Notes: generated by a model not told the origin, from the sequence alone. Shown: positions 7,637 to 18,420, numbered from the stretch's first letter. The stretch is DNA of 64,000 bases from Pseudoxanthomonas sp. J35 (GCF_000513995.1 NZ_AZVB01000002.1:228024-292023); one strand, 5' to 3'. Made by a program: numbers and translations.

Positions 7637-8731
7637 TCAGGCCTGGCGCGGCCGCAGCAGCAGGCGCCGGTCCGGGTCGAAGGCGGCCTCGTCGACCACG
7701 TCGAAGCGCAGGGCCTGGGCCATGCTGCCGAGGCCAAGCCCGGCGAACAGCGGGCGCGCCTCGTCGCCCAGCAGCAGCGGCGCCTGGTACAGCAGCAGCT
7801 CGTCGACCACGCCGGCGCGCAGCAGCGCCCCGCAGAGCACCGGGCCGGCCTCGACCTGGGCCTCGTTGATCCCGCGCGCACCGAGCAGGCGCAGCGCCGC
7901 CTCCAGGTCGAGGTGGCCGTCGCGCAGTGGTACGGCCGCGAATTCCGCCTCCACGCCCGGCGGCGGCACGGCATCGGGGCCGTGCAGGTACAGCGTCGGC
8001 GCGCTGCCGTCGCGGACCTTCACGCTGGCCAGGCTGCGCAGGCGGCGGTCGAGGACCACGCGCAGCGGCGGTACGAGATCGGCGCCCTCGCCGACCCGCG
8101 CGGTCAGCGCCGGGTCGTCGGCCAGCACCGTGTCGGCGCCGGTGAGGATGGCGCCGCTGCGCGCGCGCCAGCGCTGCACGTCGGCGCGCGCAGTCTCGCC
8201 GGTGATCCACTTCGACTCGCCGCTGGCCATCGCCGTGCGCCCGTCGAGGCTGGCAGCCAGCTTGATCCGCAGCCACGGCCGCCCGCGCTGCACCCGCGAC
8301 AGGAAGCCGCGGTTGAGCTCGCGCGCTTCGGCCTCCAGCAGCCCGGAGGCCACCTCGATCCCGGCCGCGCGCAGGCGGGCGAAACCGGCGCCGTCGACGC
8401 GCGGGAACGGATCGCGCATCGCCGCCACCACCCGGGCGACGCCGGCAGCCACCAGCGCGTCCGCGCACGGCGGCGTGCGTCCGTGGTGGGCGCAGGGTTC
8501 CAGGGTCACGTAGGCGGTGGCGCCGCGCGCGCGTTCGCCGGCCTCGCGCAGGGCGAACACTTCCGCGTGCGGCTCGCCGGTGCGCGGATGCCAGCCCTCG
8601 CCGACGATTTCGCCGTCGCGGGCGAGCACGCAGCCGACCATCGGGTTCGGGCGCGCGGTCCACAGGCCGCGTCCGGCCAGCTGCAGCGCGCGCGCCATCA
8701 GTTCGCGGTCGCGGGCGTCGAAACCGTCCAT
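7637..8731 (-). CDS. ribD: bifunctional pyrimidine deaminase/reductase RibD
   Basis: Performs the second and third steps of riboflavin synthesis. The N-terminal deaminase carries ARPNPMVGCV, the zinc ligands and proton shuttle in GEPHAEVFAL, and EPCAHHGRTPPCADAL. The reductase half has RPWLRIKLAASLDGRTA, GESKWITGETARADVQ, LTGADTVLADDPALTAR and a C-terminal VEAGPVLCGALL. Length is 364 residues, as in E. coli. Its ATG shares one base with the TGA of the GNAT gene (TGATG), so it is co-transcribed with nrdR and the GNAT. The FMN riboswitch begins 128 bases after its stop and regulates the later rib genes instead. Confidence 0.95.
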   Translation of the reverse strand: MDGFDARDRELMARALQLAGRGLWTARPNPMVGCVLARDGEIVGEGWHPRTGEPHAEVFALREAGERARGATAYVTLEPCAHHGRTPPCADALVAAGVARVVAAMRDPFPRVDGAGFARLRAAGIEVASGLLEAEARELNRGFLSRVQRGRPWLRIKLAASLDGRTAMASGESKWITGETARADVQRWRARSGAILTGADTVLADDPALTARVGEGADLVPPLRVVLDRRLRSLASVKVRDGSAPTLYLHGPDAVPPPGVEAEFAAVPLRDGHLDLEAALRLLGARGINEAQVEAGPVLCGALLRAGVVDELLLYQAPLLLGDEARPLFAGLGLGSMAQALRFDVVDEAAFDPDRRLLLRPRQA

Positions 8732-9207
8732 CAGGCTTCCCCCATGCATTCGGTCGCCATCACCTGCACGTGCAGCAGGCCCAGCGTCACCTGCGCGTGC
8801 TCGCGCCAGCCCCGCGCGCGGTACCAGTCGACCAGCGCCGGCGTGCAGTACAGGTACAGCTGCCGCACGCCCAGCGCACCGGCTTCGGCCACGCAGTGCG
8901 CGACCAGCGCCGCGCCCACGCCCTGCCCGCGCGCCTCCGGGCGCACGTACAGGCTGGCCAGCCACGGCGAGTACTGGCGGATGTCCTGGTGGTCCTCCTG
9001 CAGCAGGCTGACCGAACCGAGCCAGCCGCCGGCGTCGTCCAGCGCCAGCAGGGTGCTCGGGATCGCCCGCGCCTGCCTGTGCGAACGCAGTTCGCCGGCG
9101 GCCTGCGCCACGGTCCAGTCCGGCAGCAGCCGGCCGAAGGCCTCGACGTGCGCGGCGGCGAGCGCGTCGATGTGCCGCGGGTGGTCACGCAGCCACTCGA
9201 TGCGCAT
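8731..9207 (-). CDS. GNAT-family N-acetyltransferase
   Basis: A 158-residue protein with a complete GNAT fold: GGWLGSVSLLQ (beta-4 region), LASLYVRPEARGQGVGAALV (acetyl-CoA pyrophosphate loop, R-x-x-G-x-G, about 103-115) and LYLYCTPALVDWYRARGW near the C-terminus. The substrate is unknown; the family modifies amines of small molecules, peptides or proteins. It lies eight bases after nrdR and overlaps ribD by one base, so the three are one transcript. The association with ribD is conserved in xanthomonads but does not by itself indicate a role in riboflavin synthesis. Confidence 0.85.
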   Translation of the reverse strand: MRIEWLRDHPRHIDALAAAHVEAFGRLLPDWTVAQAAGELRSHRQARAIPSTLLALDDAGGWLGSVSLLQEDHQDIRQYSPWLASLYVRPEARGQGVGAALVAHCVAEAGALGVRQLYLYCTPALVDWYRARGWREHAQVTLGLLHVQVMATECMGEA

Positions 9208-9215
9208 GGCGGCGG

Positions 9216-9755
9216 TCAGCGCTTCCGGTTGCGGTCGGCGTGCCGGTCGATCGGCACGACCTCGCCGCCCTGCAGCAGCGGCAGCTGGCCGCTGCCCGGC
9301 GGCAGGTCGCGCTCGAGTTTCTCGATCTCCTCGCGGAAGTCGGCCACGTCCTCGAAGCTGCGGTAGACCGAGGCGAAGCGCACGTAGCCGACGTGGTCGA
9401 GCTTGCGCAGCTCGTCCATCACGAACTCGCCGATGCGCCGCGACGCCAACTCGCGCTCGCCGCTCATGCGCACCCCGTGCACGACCGCGCGCACCGCCGC
9501 TTCGATCTGCTCCTCGGACACCGGGCGCTTCTGCAGCGCGCGGTCGAAGCCCTGGCGCAGCTTCTTGGCGTCGAACTGCTCGCGGCGGCCGTCGCTCTTG
9601 ATGATCGCCGGCAGCTTCAGCTCCACCGTTTCCAGGGTGCTGAAGCGCTCGCCGCAGGCCTCGCAGCCGCGCCGGCGGCGGATCGTCGCGCCGTCCTCGG
9701 ACACGCGCGAATCGATCACGCGGGTATCGTTGTGCTGGCAGTACGGACAATGCAT
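9216..9755 (-). CDS. nrdR: transcriptional repressor NrdR
   Basis: Represses ribonucleotide reductase genes, sensing dNTP/ATP level. The N-terminal zinc ribbon has two pairs of cysteines ([17 protein letters not shown] and [17 protein letters not shown]), followed by the ATP-cone with [16 protein letters not shown] and [12 protein letters not shown]. The 179 residues include a proline-rich, basic tail of about 30 residues beyond the usual 150. It starts 124 bases after glyA on the same strand, the usual gammaproteobacterial neighbour order. Confidence 0.95.
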   Translation of the reverse strand: MHCPYCQHNDTRVIDSRVSEDGATIRRRRGCEACGERFSTLETVELKLPAIIKSDGRREQFDAKKLRQGFDRALQKRPVSEEQIEAAVRAVVHGVRMSGERELASRRIGEFVMDELRKLDHVGYVRFASVYRSFEDVADFREEIEKLERDLPPGSGQLPLLQGGEVVPIDRHADRNRKR

Positions 9756-9878
9756 CGGACTTCCTCAGCGGGCCCCGCACTCGAAGGGGATGGCGGCCAG
9801 GTCAGCGGCGATGGCCCGGGAGACCCCCACCGCCCACCATGCCGGCGCCCGGCCGTGCTCCATCCCGACCGGTCCTGC

Positions 9879-11147
9879 TCAGCCGTAGACCGGGTACTTG
9901 CGGCACTGCTCGGTGACCTTCGCCTTGACGGCTTCGATCACGCTGTCGTCGTTCGGCGCGTCGAGCACGTCGGCGATCCAGTTGGCCAGGTCGATGCAAT
10001 CCTGCTCGGTGTAGCCGCGGGTGGTCACCGCCGGGGTGCCCAGGCGCAGGCCCGAGGTCACGAACGGCGAGCGCGGGTCGTTGGGCACCGAGTTCTTGTT
10101 GACGGTGATGTGGGCCTTGCCCAGCGCCGCCTCCGCGTCCTTGCCGGACACGTCCTTGCCGATCATGTCGACCAGCATCAGGTGGTTCTGCGTGCCGCCG
10201 GAGACGATCTTGTAACCGCGCGCGATCAGCGTGCCGGCCATGGCCTGGGCATTCTTCACGACCTGCTGCTGGTAGGCCTTGAACTCCGGCTCCAGCGCCT
10301 CCTTGAAGGCCACCGCCTTGGCCGCGATCACGTGCATCAGCGGACCGCCCTGGATGCCCGGGAACACGATCGACTGGAGCTTCTTGGAGATCTCCTCGAA
10401 CTGCTCGCCGGCGCCCTGGGTCGCGGACAGGATGATGCCGCCGCGCGGGCCGCGCAGGGTCTTGTGGGTGGTGGAGGTGACCACGTGCGCGTGCGGCAGC
10501 GGGTTCGGGTACACGCCGGCGGCAACCAGGCCGGCGACGTGGGCCATGTCCACGAACAGGTACGCGCCGACCTTGTCGGCGATGGCGCGGAAGCGCGCCC
10601 AGTCGATCACCTGCGAATAGGCGGAGAAGCCGGCCACGACCATCTTCGGCTTGTGTTCCACGGCCAGGCGCTCGACCTCGTCGTAGTCGATCAGGCCTTC
10701 GTCGTTGACGCCGTACTGGATGGCGTTGAACAGCTTGCCGGAGGCATTCACCTTGGCGCCGTGGGTCAGGTGGCCGCCGTGGGCCAGCGACATGCCGAGG
10801 ATGGTGTCGCCCGGCTGCAGCAGGGCGAAGTACACGGCCTGGTTGGCCTGCGAGCCGGAATGCGGCTGCACGTTGGCGTAGTCCGCCCCGAACAGCTGCT
10901 TGACCCGGTCGATCGCCAGCTGCTCGGCGACGTCGACGTATTCGCAGCCGCCGTAGTAGCGCTTGTGCGGGTAGCCCTCGGCGTACTTGTTGGTCAGCAC
11001 GCTGCCCTGCGCTTCCATGACCCGCGGGCTGGCATAGTTCTCGCTGGCGATCAGCTCGACATGGTCTTCCTGGCGCCGGGCCTCGTCGGCGATCGCCTTG
11101 GCCAGTTCGGGATCGTAGGCTTCGATTCGGGCGTCGCGCGGGTACAT
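9879..11147 (-). CDS. glyA: serine hydroxymethyltransferase GlyA
   Basis: Interconverts serine and glycine with tetrahydrofolate and is the main source of one-carbon units. The PLP lysine is K229 in [16 protein letters not shown], with the cofactor aspartate D200 in [10 protein letters not shown]; other signatures are [13 protein letters not shown] (31-43), [15 protein letters not shown] (53-67) and [15 protein letters not shown]. At 422 residues it is about five longer than the E. coli enzyme. ATG 11147 follows GGAGAG with a five-base gap. No glycine riboswitch or other leader element could be recognised upstream. Confidence 0.97.
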   Translation of the reverse strand: MYPRDARIEAYDPELAKAIADEARRQEDHVELIASENYASPRVMEAQGSVLTNKYAEGYPHKRYYGGCEYVDVAEQLAIDRVKQLFGADYANVQPHSGSQANQAVYFALLQPGDTILGMSLAHGGHLTHGAKVNASGKLFNAIQYGVNDEGLIDYDEVERLAVEHKPKMVVAGFSAYSQVIDWARFRAIADKVGAYLFVDMAHVAGLVAAGVYPNPLPHAHVVTSTTHKTLRGPRGGIILSATQGAGEQFEEISKKLQSIVFPGIQGGPLMHVIAAKAVAFKEALEPEFKAYQQQVVKNAQAMAGTLIARGYKIVSGGTQNHLMLVDMIGKDVSGKDAEAALGKAHITVNKNSVPNDPRSPFVTSGLRLGTPAVTTRGYTEQDCIDLANWIADVLDAPNDDSVIEAVKAKVTEQCRKYPVYG

Positions 11148-11327
11148 CGGCTCTCCAGGGGCGGGCAGGCAGGGGTGCTCAGACCCGAAATTGTAAGCCC
11201 GGCCGCAGGTTGCCGCCATTGAAGGGGGTCGCGGAATCCGGCGCCCGGCCGCCGTGGACGCTTGCCGGGCACCCGGGCCGCCCTTTCTTGCCCCCCTCGC
11301 CCGTCCCTGCCGTGCCCCGGAAACGGA

Positions 11328-11356
11328 AACGCCGCCCCGCAGGTCTGCGGGACGGC
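11328..11356 (-). terminator. probable intrinsic terminator of the RcnB-like gene
   Basis: ACGCCGCCCCGCA and TGCGGGACGGCGT pair over 13 positions around a GGTC loop. The single non-Watson-Crick position is a G-U pair only when read on the minus strand, which suggests minus-strand RNA is what is selected. The following bases, GTTTCCGTTTCC, give a weak U-rich tail. Confidence 0.55.
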
Positions 11357-11383
11357 GTCTGGATGGAGCCCGGCGCGAACCGG

Positions 11384-11836
11384 TCAGTGGTGCAGGATGA
11401 TGTCGGCGATGATGCCGGTGGCCACGGCCACCAGGAGCATGTCGCCGCGGTCGTCGCGGATCCAGTGGTGGCCGTGCGGCGGGCGGCGCAGGTGGTAGCG
11501 GTCGTAGTCGTGCACCACGTAGACCGGGCCCCGGTAGTAGTCGCGGTAGCGGTGGCCGCGGACCCAGCCGTACGACGGCGCCGGCCGGTAGACCACCCGC
11601 GGTTCGTGGTAGCGGGCATCGCGGTAGCCGTCCTTGTAGCCCTTGCTGTAGTGGCGGCGGTCGTCGCGGCGGTCGTGGTCGTGGCGCCCGTGATGCTTGC
11701 CATGGCCGTGGCCACGCTCGTTCCAGCCGTGGTGGCCGCGGTCGTGGCCGGGGCCGCCAGCCGCCAGGGCCGGGGCCGCGACGCCCAGCGCGAGCATCGA
11801 GGTCATCGCGACGGCAATCACTCGGTTCATCTTCAT
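11384..11836 (-). CDS. RcnB-family periplasmic protein
   Basis: A 150-residue exported protein. Residues 1-26 form a signal peptide ([19 protein letters not shown], cleavage after APALAA). The middle is rich in His, Arg, Asp and Tyr ([17 protein letters not shown] and similar), and the C-terminus ends in [19 protein letters not shown] followed by IIADIIL, the pattern of the RcnB domain (nickel/cobalt homeostasis) also common in uncharacterised proteobacterial periplasmic proteins. Metal binding is plausible from the histidine clusters but unproved. ATG 11836 has GAG seven bases upstream; a second in-frame ATG lies two codons later. It is transcribed divergently from ettA. Confidence 0.75.
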   Translation of the reverse strand: MKMNRVIAVAMTSMLALGVAAPALAAGGPGHDRGHHGWNERGHGHGKHHGRHDHDRRDDRRHYSKGYKDGYRDARYHEPRVVYRPAPSYGWVRGHRYRDYYRGPVYVVHDYDRYHLRRPPHGHHWIRDDRGDMLLVAVATGIIADIILHH

Positions 11837-12013
11837 GGCGGCACTCGCTGGTGTGGATGGGCGAGTCCAATCTTGTTCACGGCGCATGAACGGTTTCCGA
11901 CTGGAACCGTTTCCCGTCAACGCCTTCTCCCTGACCGTTCAGCCGGCGGAAATCCCGCCCCGGCAGGGCCTGCGGCCGATCCGGCGACGCCGGGGCCTGG
12001 CCCGCGATCGGGC

Positions 12014-12019
12014 TATAAT
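12014..12019 (+). promoter_or_regulatory. -10 box of the ettA promoter
   Basis: A consensus TATAAT stands 72 bases before the ettA ATG; the expected start is near 12026, giving a leader of about 66 bases. The -35 region (about 11991-11996) is GC-rich and does not match the consensus. Confidence 0.6.
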
Positions 12020-12091
12020 CGCGCGTTCCCTTTCCAGCCGGGATCCCGTCCGTACGCCGGCCGGGACGCGGTCGCGCGCTACGGAGACAGC

Positions 12092-13756
<1,665 letters not shown>

Positions 13757-13768
13757 GCGCTGCACGGA

Positions 13769-13797
13769 ATGCCCGCCACTCGGCGGGCGTTCTTCTT
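13769..13797 (+). terminator. intrinsic terminator after ettA
   Basis: GCCCGCC (13771-13777) and GGCGGGC (13782-13788) form a seven-base stem with an ACTC loop, followed by GTTCTTCTT. It starts 14 bases after the ettA stop. Confidence 0.8.
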
Positions 13798-13814
13798 CGG
13801 GGACGGCGCAACGC

Positions 13815-14596
13815 TCAGCCCACGAGCGCGGCCAGTTCGAACGCGACCACGGTGAGGACCGACTGCACCACCGCGTACAGGCACAGGCCGAGCACGCCGC
13901 GCAACACGGACTTCCACCACGGGTAACCGGCGAAGAACTGCGCCAGAGAGAACAGCTGGAAGACGATCGCGAAGGACATCGCCCAGCCCGGCGCGCCCGG
14001 GACCCAGCGCTGCAACAGCAGCCCGGCGATCCAGAACATGAAGGCCTGCACGGTGACGAAGGTGCTGATCACCAGCCACTCGGGATAGTTGAGGCCGCCG
14101 ACGCGGTGGAACGCGACCCGGAGGGCCAGCGCTTCCACCGGCAGCAACAGCAGGGTGATGGCCGCGAAGTGGTGGTTCGCCCAGGCCTGCACCGCCCTCG
14201 CCGAATCCTGCGCCGCGAGCACCGCATCCGGATCCGGATTGCCGGACATTTCGACGCCCGCGAGCACGGCCGAGCCGATGACGTCGCCGCCGGCGGCGAG
14301 GCGCCCTACGAGTACCACCGCCGCGGCCCCCAGCAGCACAACGGCAGCGGTTTGACCTGGCGCGCACGGCGGCCCTCGACGTAGTCGCGCATCAACCGGC
14401 CGGGGCGCAGCAGCAGGTTGCGCAGCGAGTACCCCAGGCCGCGGTCGAGATTGAGGATGCCGTAACGGACCTGTTCGACCAGGTAGGTCCAGTCGATGCG
14501 GCGTGCCGTCGCCGGCTGGCCGCAGCCCGGACAGAAGTTGCGCACGGGACCGCCCACGGCGTGTCCGCACTCCACGCACCGCACTGCATCCGACAT
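13815..14596 (-). pseudogene. DUF3667 zinc-ribbon membrane protein, interrupted by a frameshift
   Basis: The N-terminal half reads from ATG 14596 (GGGGAGA six bases upstream): MSDAVRCVECGHAVGG and NFCPGCGQPA form a zinc ribbon, followed by LLLRPGRLMRDYVEGRRARQ, the hallmark of DUF3667. Near 14345-14365 this frame runs into a stop (14306), while the hydrophobic continuation AAVVLLGAAAVVLVGRL and three or four further membrane segments lie in the -1 frame and end at 13815. Loss of one base explains both frames. No classic slippery heptamer is visible, so I infer either a real disruption or a sequencing error rather than programmed shifting. The function of the family is unknown; it is probably an inner-membrane protein. 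Confidence 0.75.
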
Positions 14597-14719
14597 CCGC
14601 GTCTCCCCGCGCACTGGCCGCGCATCATACCTGCTGCCGCAGGCAGGGCCGCGAGACACGTCCTGCCCTGCCCTGCCCTGTCCGGCTCCGGGCGTGCCGC
14701 ATCGGGAAACAGGCGTCCG

Positions 14720-15982
14720 CTAGCGGTCCGGTTGCAGCCCGTGCGCGGCGTCGGTCGCCGCCAGCCGCCCACGCCCGTAGAACAGGCTCAGCAGCGGCGA
14801 GGACATCAACGTGGTGACCAGGGTCATCGCGAACAGCAGGGTGAACAGCTCCGGCCCGATCAGGCCCGCATCGAAACCGATCCTGATCACGATCAGCTCC
14901 ATCAGCCCGCGCGCGTTCATCAGCGAACCCACCGCCAGGCTGTCGCCCCAGCCGTAGCCGTTGAGGCGCGCGCCGGCGGCGCAGCCGATGATCTTGCCGG
15001 CCACCGCCACCAGCAGGATCAGCGCCAGCGCACCGGGGCCGGCGCCGGCGAAGGCCTGGCTGGTGGTGTTCTGCCCGGCCAGCGCGAACACCACCGGCAT
15101 CAGCAGCAGCACCGCCATCGGCTCGATGCGGCGGACCAGGTAGTGCAGCAGCCATTCCTCGCGCGGCAGGCACAGGCCGAACAGGAACGCGCCCAGCACC
15201 GCATGCAGGCCGACCCACTCCGCCGCGGCTGCGCAGGCCAGCACGCCGACCAGCAGCCACACCATCACCCACGGCGGCGGCTCGGTGGCGCCCGGGTGCG
15301 GACGCAGCAGGCGCGCATAGAGCGGCTCCAGCAGCACGAACACGACCGCGACGAGCGCCACGCCGCCGCCGATCGCCAGCACCACGCTGTTGCCCGGGCC
15401 GCCGCCCGACAGCGCCAGCACCAGGGCGAGGAAGATCCACACGCAGGCGTCGTCGATGACCGCGGCGCTCAACGCCAGCCGGCCGGGCGTGCTCCGCGCC
15501 AGGCCGCGGTCCTTGAGGATCCGCGCCAGCACCGGGAACGCGGTCACCGACATCACCGCCGCGATGAACAGCGCGAACGGCCAGTAGCCCACCCCGTCGG
15601 GGGCCATCCGCCGGTACAGCCACGGCGCCAGCGCCAGCGACAGCAGCAGCGGGAAGGCGATGCCCAGCACACCGATCGACACCGCCGCGCGCACCTGGCG
15701 GCGGTCGCCCTCCGGCGCGCGCAGTTCGGCGCCGACGATGAACATGAAGAACGCCACGCCGATCGTGCCCAGCCCCGAAAGCGCCGGCAGCGAGCCGGCC
15801 GAGAACAGCACCGCATGCGCGTCGGGAAGCAGCGCGCCGAACACCATCGGCCCCAGCAGCAGGCCCGCGGCCATCTCGCCGATCACCGGCGGCTGGCCGA
15901 ACCGGCGCAACACCCATCCGCACAGCCGCGCCAGCGCCAGGATGGTGACCAGCTGCAGCAACAGCACGGTGGTGGGATTCAT
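14720..15982 (-). CDS. CPA2-family cation:proton antiporter (Kef/NapA type)
   Basis: A 420-residue inner-membrane protein with about 12 hydrophobic segments, starting MNPTTVLLLQLVTILALARL. Typical CPA2 features are FGQPPVIGEMAAGLLLGP (about 28-45), SVTAFPVLARIL, the ion-binding DD pair in LSAAVIDDACVW, and MNARGLMELIVIRIGF near the C-terminus. It lacks the cytoplasmic TrkA-N domain of KefB/KefC. It probably exchanges Na+ or K+ for H+. ATG 15982 has AGAGGG four bases upstream. The 290 bases between it and the bcsC fragment hold nothing I recognise. Confidence 0.85.
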   Translation of the reverse strand: MNPTTVLLLQLVTILALARLCGWVLRRFGQPPVIGEMAAGLLLGPMVFGALLPDAHAVLFSAGSLPALSGLGTIGVAFFMFIVGAELRAPEGDRRQVRAAVSIGVLGIAFPLLLSLALAPWLYRRMAPDGVGYWPFALFIAAVMSVTAFPVLARILKDRGLARSTPGRLALSAAVIDDACVWIFLALVLALSGGGPGNSVVLAIGGGVALVAVVFVLLEPLYARLLRPHPGATEPPPWVMVWLLVGVLACAAAAEWVGLHAVLGAFLFGLCLPREEWLLHYLVRRIEPMAVLLLMPVVFALAGQNTTSQAFAGAGPGALALILLVAVAGKIIGCAAGARLNGYGWGDSLAVGSLMNARGLMELIVIRIGFDAGLIGPELFTLLFAMTLVTTLMSSPLLSLFYGRGRLAATDAAHGLQPDR

Positions 15983-16272
15983 GCAGCCCTCTGCGCAGGT
16001 ACTGGATCCCGGCAACCGCACCCGGGGCATGGAGCGGTCCGGTCGACCGGAACCGGGCCATGCTGGCCAGCGGATATTGGCACGACGCGAAGCGGAAGTG
16101 CCGGGTCCACGGGCGCGGTACGACGGCACGCCGGCGACCCGGAAGGTTTCGTCGGAAAGCGAGTACGGAGGGCAGGAGCGGCCGTGCCCGCTGGGCCATG
16201 ACGGCACGACGCGCAGCGCGCGCGTCGGCGGCGGTCCCGGCAGCGCGAGGCGGCCGGGACCGGCTGAACGGC

Positions 16273-16487
16273 TCAGTCGGCGTAAGGCGAACGCACCGGC
16301 TGCGGCTGCCGGCCGAGGTTGGCGCCGAAGCGGTCGAGCAGGAAACGCAGGTACAGGTTGGTGCCGTACTGGCGGTAGTCGCGGGCGTTGTTCAGGTCCA
16401 CCCGGCCACCCAGGAACAGCTGCCGCGACAGCTGCCACTCGGCCGCGGCGCTGAGGTTGTAGGACTGGCCGGTATGGCTCTGCGCCG
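16273..16487 (-). pseudogene. bcsC: 3' remnant of bcsC (cellulose synthase outer-membrane subunit)
   Basis: About 71 codons ending at TGA 16273. The reading frame QSYNLSAAAEWQLSRQ, LGGRVDLNNARDYRQYG and NLYLRFLLDRF matches the last strands of the BcsC C-terminal beta-barrel, where an NARDYxQ-x(n)-LYLRY pattern is typical. No start codon, signal peptide or the long TPR region of BcsC is present; the sequence passes without a gap into bcsA in a different frame. It is what is left after a deletion (see findings). Confidence 0.75.
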
Positions 16488-17273
16488 GTCCGGCGAGAAG
16501 AAGTAGTGCGGGGTCTGCACCACCGCCAGCTTCGGGTCGCGCAGGAACCAGCCCATCGACACCTGCAGGAACGAGCGCGCCGGGATGTGGTCGCAGTCGA
16601 AGATGGCGACGAACTCGCCGCTGGACTTCTTCAGCGCGGCGTTGATGTTGCCGGCCTTGGCATGGTTGTTGTTGGTGCGGGTGACGTAGTGCACGCCGAC
16701 CTGCTCGCAGAACTCGCGGAACTCCTCGCGGCGGCCGTCGTCGAGCACGTGGATGTTGAGCTTGTCCACCGGCCAGTCCAGCACGGTGGCGGCCAGCACG
16801 GTGGTGCGCACCACCGCCAGCGGCTCGTTGTAGGTGGGGATGAACACGTCCACCGTCGGCCACTGCGACTGGTCCGCCGGCAGCGGCAACGGCTTGCGGT
16901 TCAGCGGCCAGGCCACCTGGAAGTAGCCCAGCACCAGGATCAGGTAGGCGTAGACCTCGGCCAGCACCAGGCCCAGGCCGAGGGTGAGGTCGACGAAGCT
17001 GCTCCAGCCCATGGTCTCGGTCAGCCGCCACCACATGTAGCGGGTGGACATGGCCAGGGACAGGCCCATCATCGCCAGCACCGCCAGGCGGCTGCCATTG
17101 CGACGCAGGAGCAGCGCGGCGATGAACACCACCGCCGAGAACACCAGCTGCGGACCGGCCGCGAGCGGGACGGTGGCCACGAACGCCAGCACCGGCAGGG
17201 CGCTCGCCCACAGCACGACGCGGGCGCTCCAGGCGCCTGGCGCCTGGCCCTTCGGGCCCCGTTGCGGATCCAT
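16488..17273 (-). pseudogene. bcsA: 5' part of bcsA (cellulose synthase catalytic subunit), truncated
   Basis: ATG 17273 follows AAGGAGA with a five-base gap. About 262 codons are clear BcsA: four hydrophobic segments, then the GT2 domain with TVDVFIPTYNEP, NIHVLDDGRREEF, NNNHAKAGNINAAL, FVAIFDCDHIP and VVQTPHYFFSPD. Homology stops right after SPD at 16488; the frame then runs out of register through bcsC DNA to a stop at 16392. The catalytic TED and QxxRW motifs, the rear membrane helices and the PilZ c-di-GMP domain are missing, so it cannot make cellulose. It follows the bcsP-like gene by 106 bases. Confidence 0.85.
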
Positions 17274-17379
17274 CGATTCTCCTTCACCGGCCGCGCGGGC
17301 GGCCGGTCGCGTTCTCATCGGGAATGGGGGGCTGCCGCCGGCCCGATGCTCCGGCGTCGCGCAACCCCGGGAAGTGCGC

Positions 17380-17859
17380 TCAGCGGAACAGGCGGCGCAG
17401 CGGGCTTTCCTCGCCGCCGGACTCGCTCCGCCCGCCTTCGGCCAGGCGCTGGAACAGCTGTTCCAGCGGCGTCCTGGCAGGCTTGGCCGTGGTCCGCGCG
17501 GGATCGATCAGGACCACGGTGCCGCGCGCCGGCGCCGGGCCGGCAGCCGGCGCACGGGGTGCGGCCGACCCGGCCAGCATCCCCGGGAGGGTGCCGGTCG
17601 TCGGCGCCTGCACGGCGGTGGTGACCGGGGCCGGTTCCTGCACGGCCTCCAGGGCCGGCGCCTGGGGCGCGGGCTCGACCGGGTCGGCGGGCACAGCGGC
17701 CGCGGCGGAAGCCGACGCAGCCGGGGCGGACGGAGCCTTCAACGCGGCCAGGGAGAACACCTGGTAGCCGACGGGCGCGTCACCCTGCACGCCCACCCGG
17801 GCGAACAGGCCGGCTACATCGTCGAGTGGAACGCCGGCCTGGGACTTGCTGCTGCTCAT
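17380..17859 (-). CDS. BcsP/BcsR-like cellulose biosynthesis accessory protein
   Basis: A 159-residue soluble protein. The N-terminus (residues 10-45: PLDDVAGLFARVG then GYQVFSLAAL) resembles the short BcsR/BcsP motif found in cellulose operons. The middle (50-130) is a low-complexity Ala/Pro stretch, and the end PLEQLFQRLAEGG and PLRRLFR forms a basic amphipathic tail. Such proteins are thought to affect BcsA assembly or localisation. The ATG shares one base with the bcsD stop (TGATG at 17857-17861). Assignment rests mainly on context plus the weak N-terminal motif. Confidence 0.6.
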   Translation of the reverse strand: MSSSKSQAGVPLDDVAGLFARVGVQGDAPVGYQVFSLAALKAPSAPAASASAAAAVPADPVEPAPQAPALEAVQEPAPVTTAVQAPTTGTLPGMLAGSAAPRAPAAGPAPARGTVVLIDPARTTAKPARTPLEQLFQRLAEGGRSESGGEESPLRRLFR

Positions 17860-18320
17860 CAATGGGACCTGCTCACGACACACGACACAGAAGGCACGTC
17901 CGGGGATTCGGCCGCGCCGGTGCTGACATCCAGGCGCGCGGACATGCCGGCGGCCCGGAACCATTCGCGGTAGACCCCTTCCAGGAAGCCCGTGGCCAGC
18001 GACGTCTGCCCCAGCACCGCGGCCAGCGGCGAGGCGACGTGGCGGATCACCACCTGGTCCGGCTGCTCCTCGAACACGGCGAAGCCCCAGTCCAGCGAGG
18101 ACCAGAGGGCGTCGACATGGGCCTGGAGTTCCTGGAGGGTGGCGGCCCTGGGCAGCGGGTGGGCCTGGGCGAAGCGGCGACCGATGCGGGCCATCAGCCG
18201 CGCCTGGTCGTCCTCGTCGAGGGCTTGTGCCACCTCTTCCGCCAGCGCACGGACGAACCCGCGCCACTGGGGCGAACAGGACTGCGAGCGGTAGTAGTCC
18301 AGCGTATTGTTCAGATTCAT
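17859..18320 (-). CDS. bcsD: cellulose synthase subunit BcsD
   Basis: A 153-residue cytoplasmic/periplasmic scaffold-type protein known from Komagataeibacter, where it arranges glucan chains for crystallisation. The recognisable pattern is WRGFVRALAEEV, LMARIGRRFAQAHPLP, LQAHVDALWSSLDWGFA, IRHVASPLAAVLG and the C-terminal GFLEGVYREWFRAAG. It is the first gene of the remaining bcs unit (bcsD–bcsP–bcsA'–'bcsC). No good Shine-Dalgarno precedes ATG 18320. With bcsA broken it has no obvious function here unless a second cellulose locus exists. Confidence 0.8.
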   Translation of the reverse strand: MNLNNTLDYYRSQSCSPQWRGFVRALAEEVAQALDEDDQARLMARIGRRFAQAHPLPRAATLQELQAHVDALWSSLDWGFAVFEEQPDQVVIRHVASPLAAVLGQTSLATGFLEGVYREWFRAAGMSARLDVSTGAAESPDVPSVSCVVSRSH

Positions 18321-18404
18321 GAACCCAAGAACAGCCCGACGCCTCCCGCCGGCAACCGAAATGCGGTCCCGGGCCCGTCCCTGGGTGGCGAAGCCTTAAG
18401 AAGA

Positions 18405-18420
18405 TGAGAAATTCGTCTCA
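18405..18420. promoter_or_regulatory. TGAGA-N6-TCTCA inverted repeat upstream of bcsD
   Basis: TGAGAAATTCGTCTCA is a perfect 5-6-5 inverted repeat within an AT-rich patch (18396-18435) in otherwise GC-rich DNA, 85 bases before the bcsD start. The geometry is that of CRP/Clp-family sites (TGTGA-N6-TCACA), although two bases per arm differ. The rest of the 318-base gap (18321-18638) shows no gene. Confidence 0.4.

Noticed and set aside
11148..11327. Glycine riboswitch or other leader before glyA
   Set aside because: No conserved aptamer blocks are present in the gap, and a good Shine-Dalgarno lies directly before the ATG.
14306..14596. Programmed -1 frameshifting in the DUF3667 gene
   Set aside because: No X-XXY-YYZ slippery heptamer or downstream pseudoknot could be found at the junction; a one-base loss is simpler.
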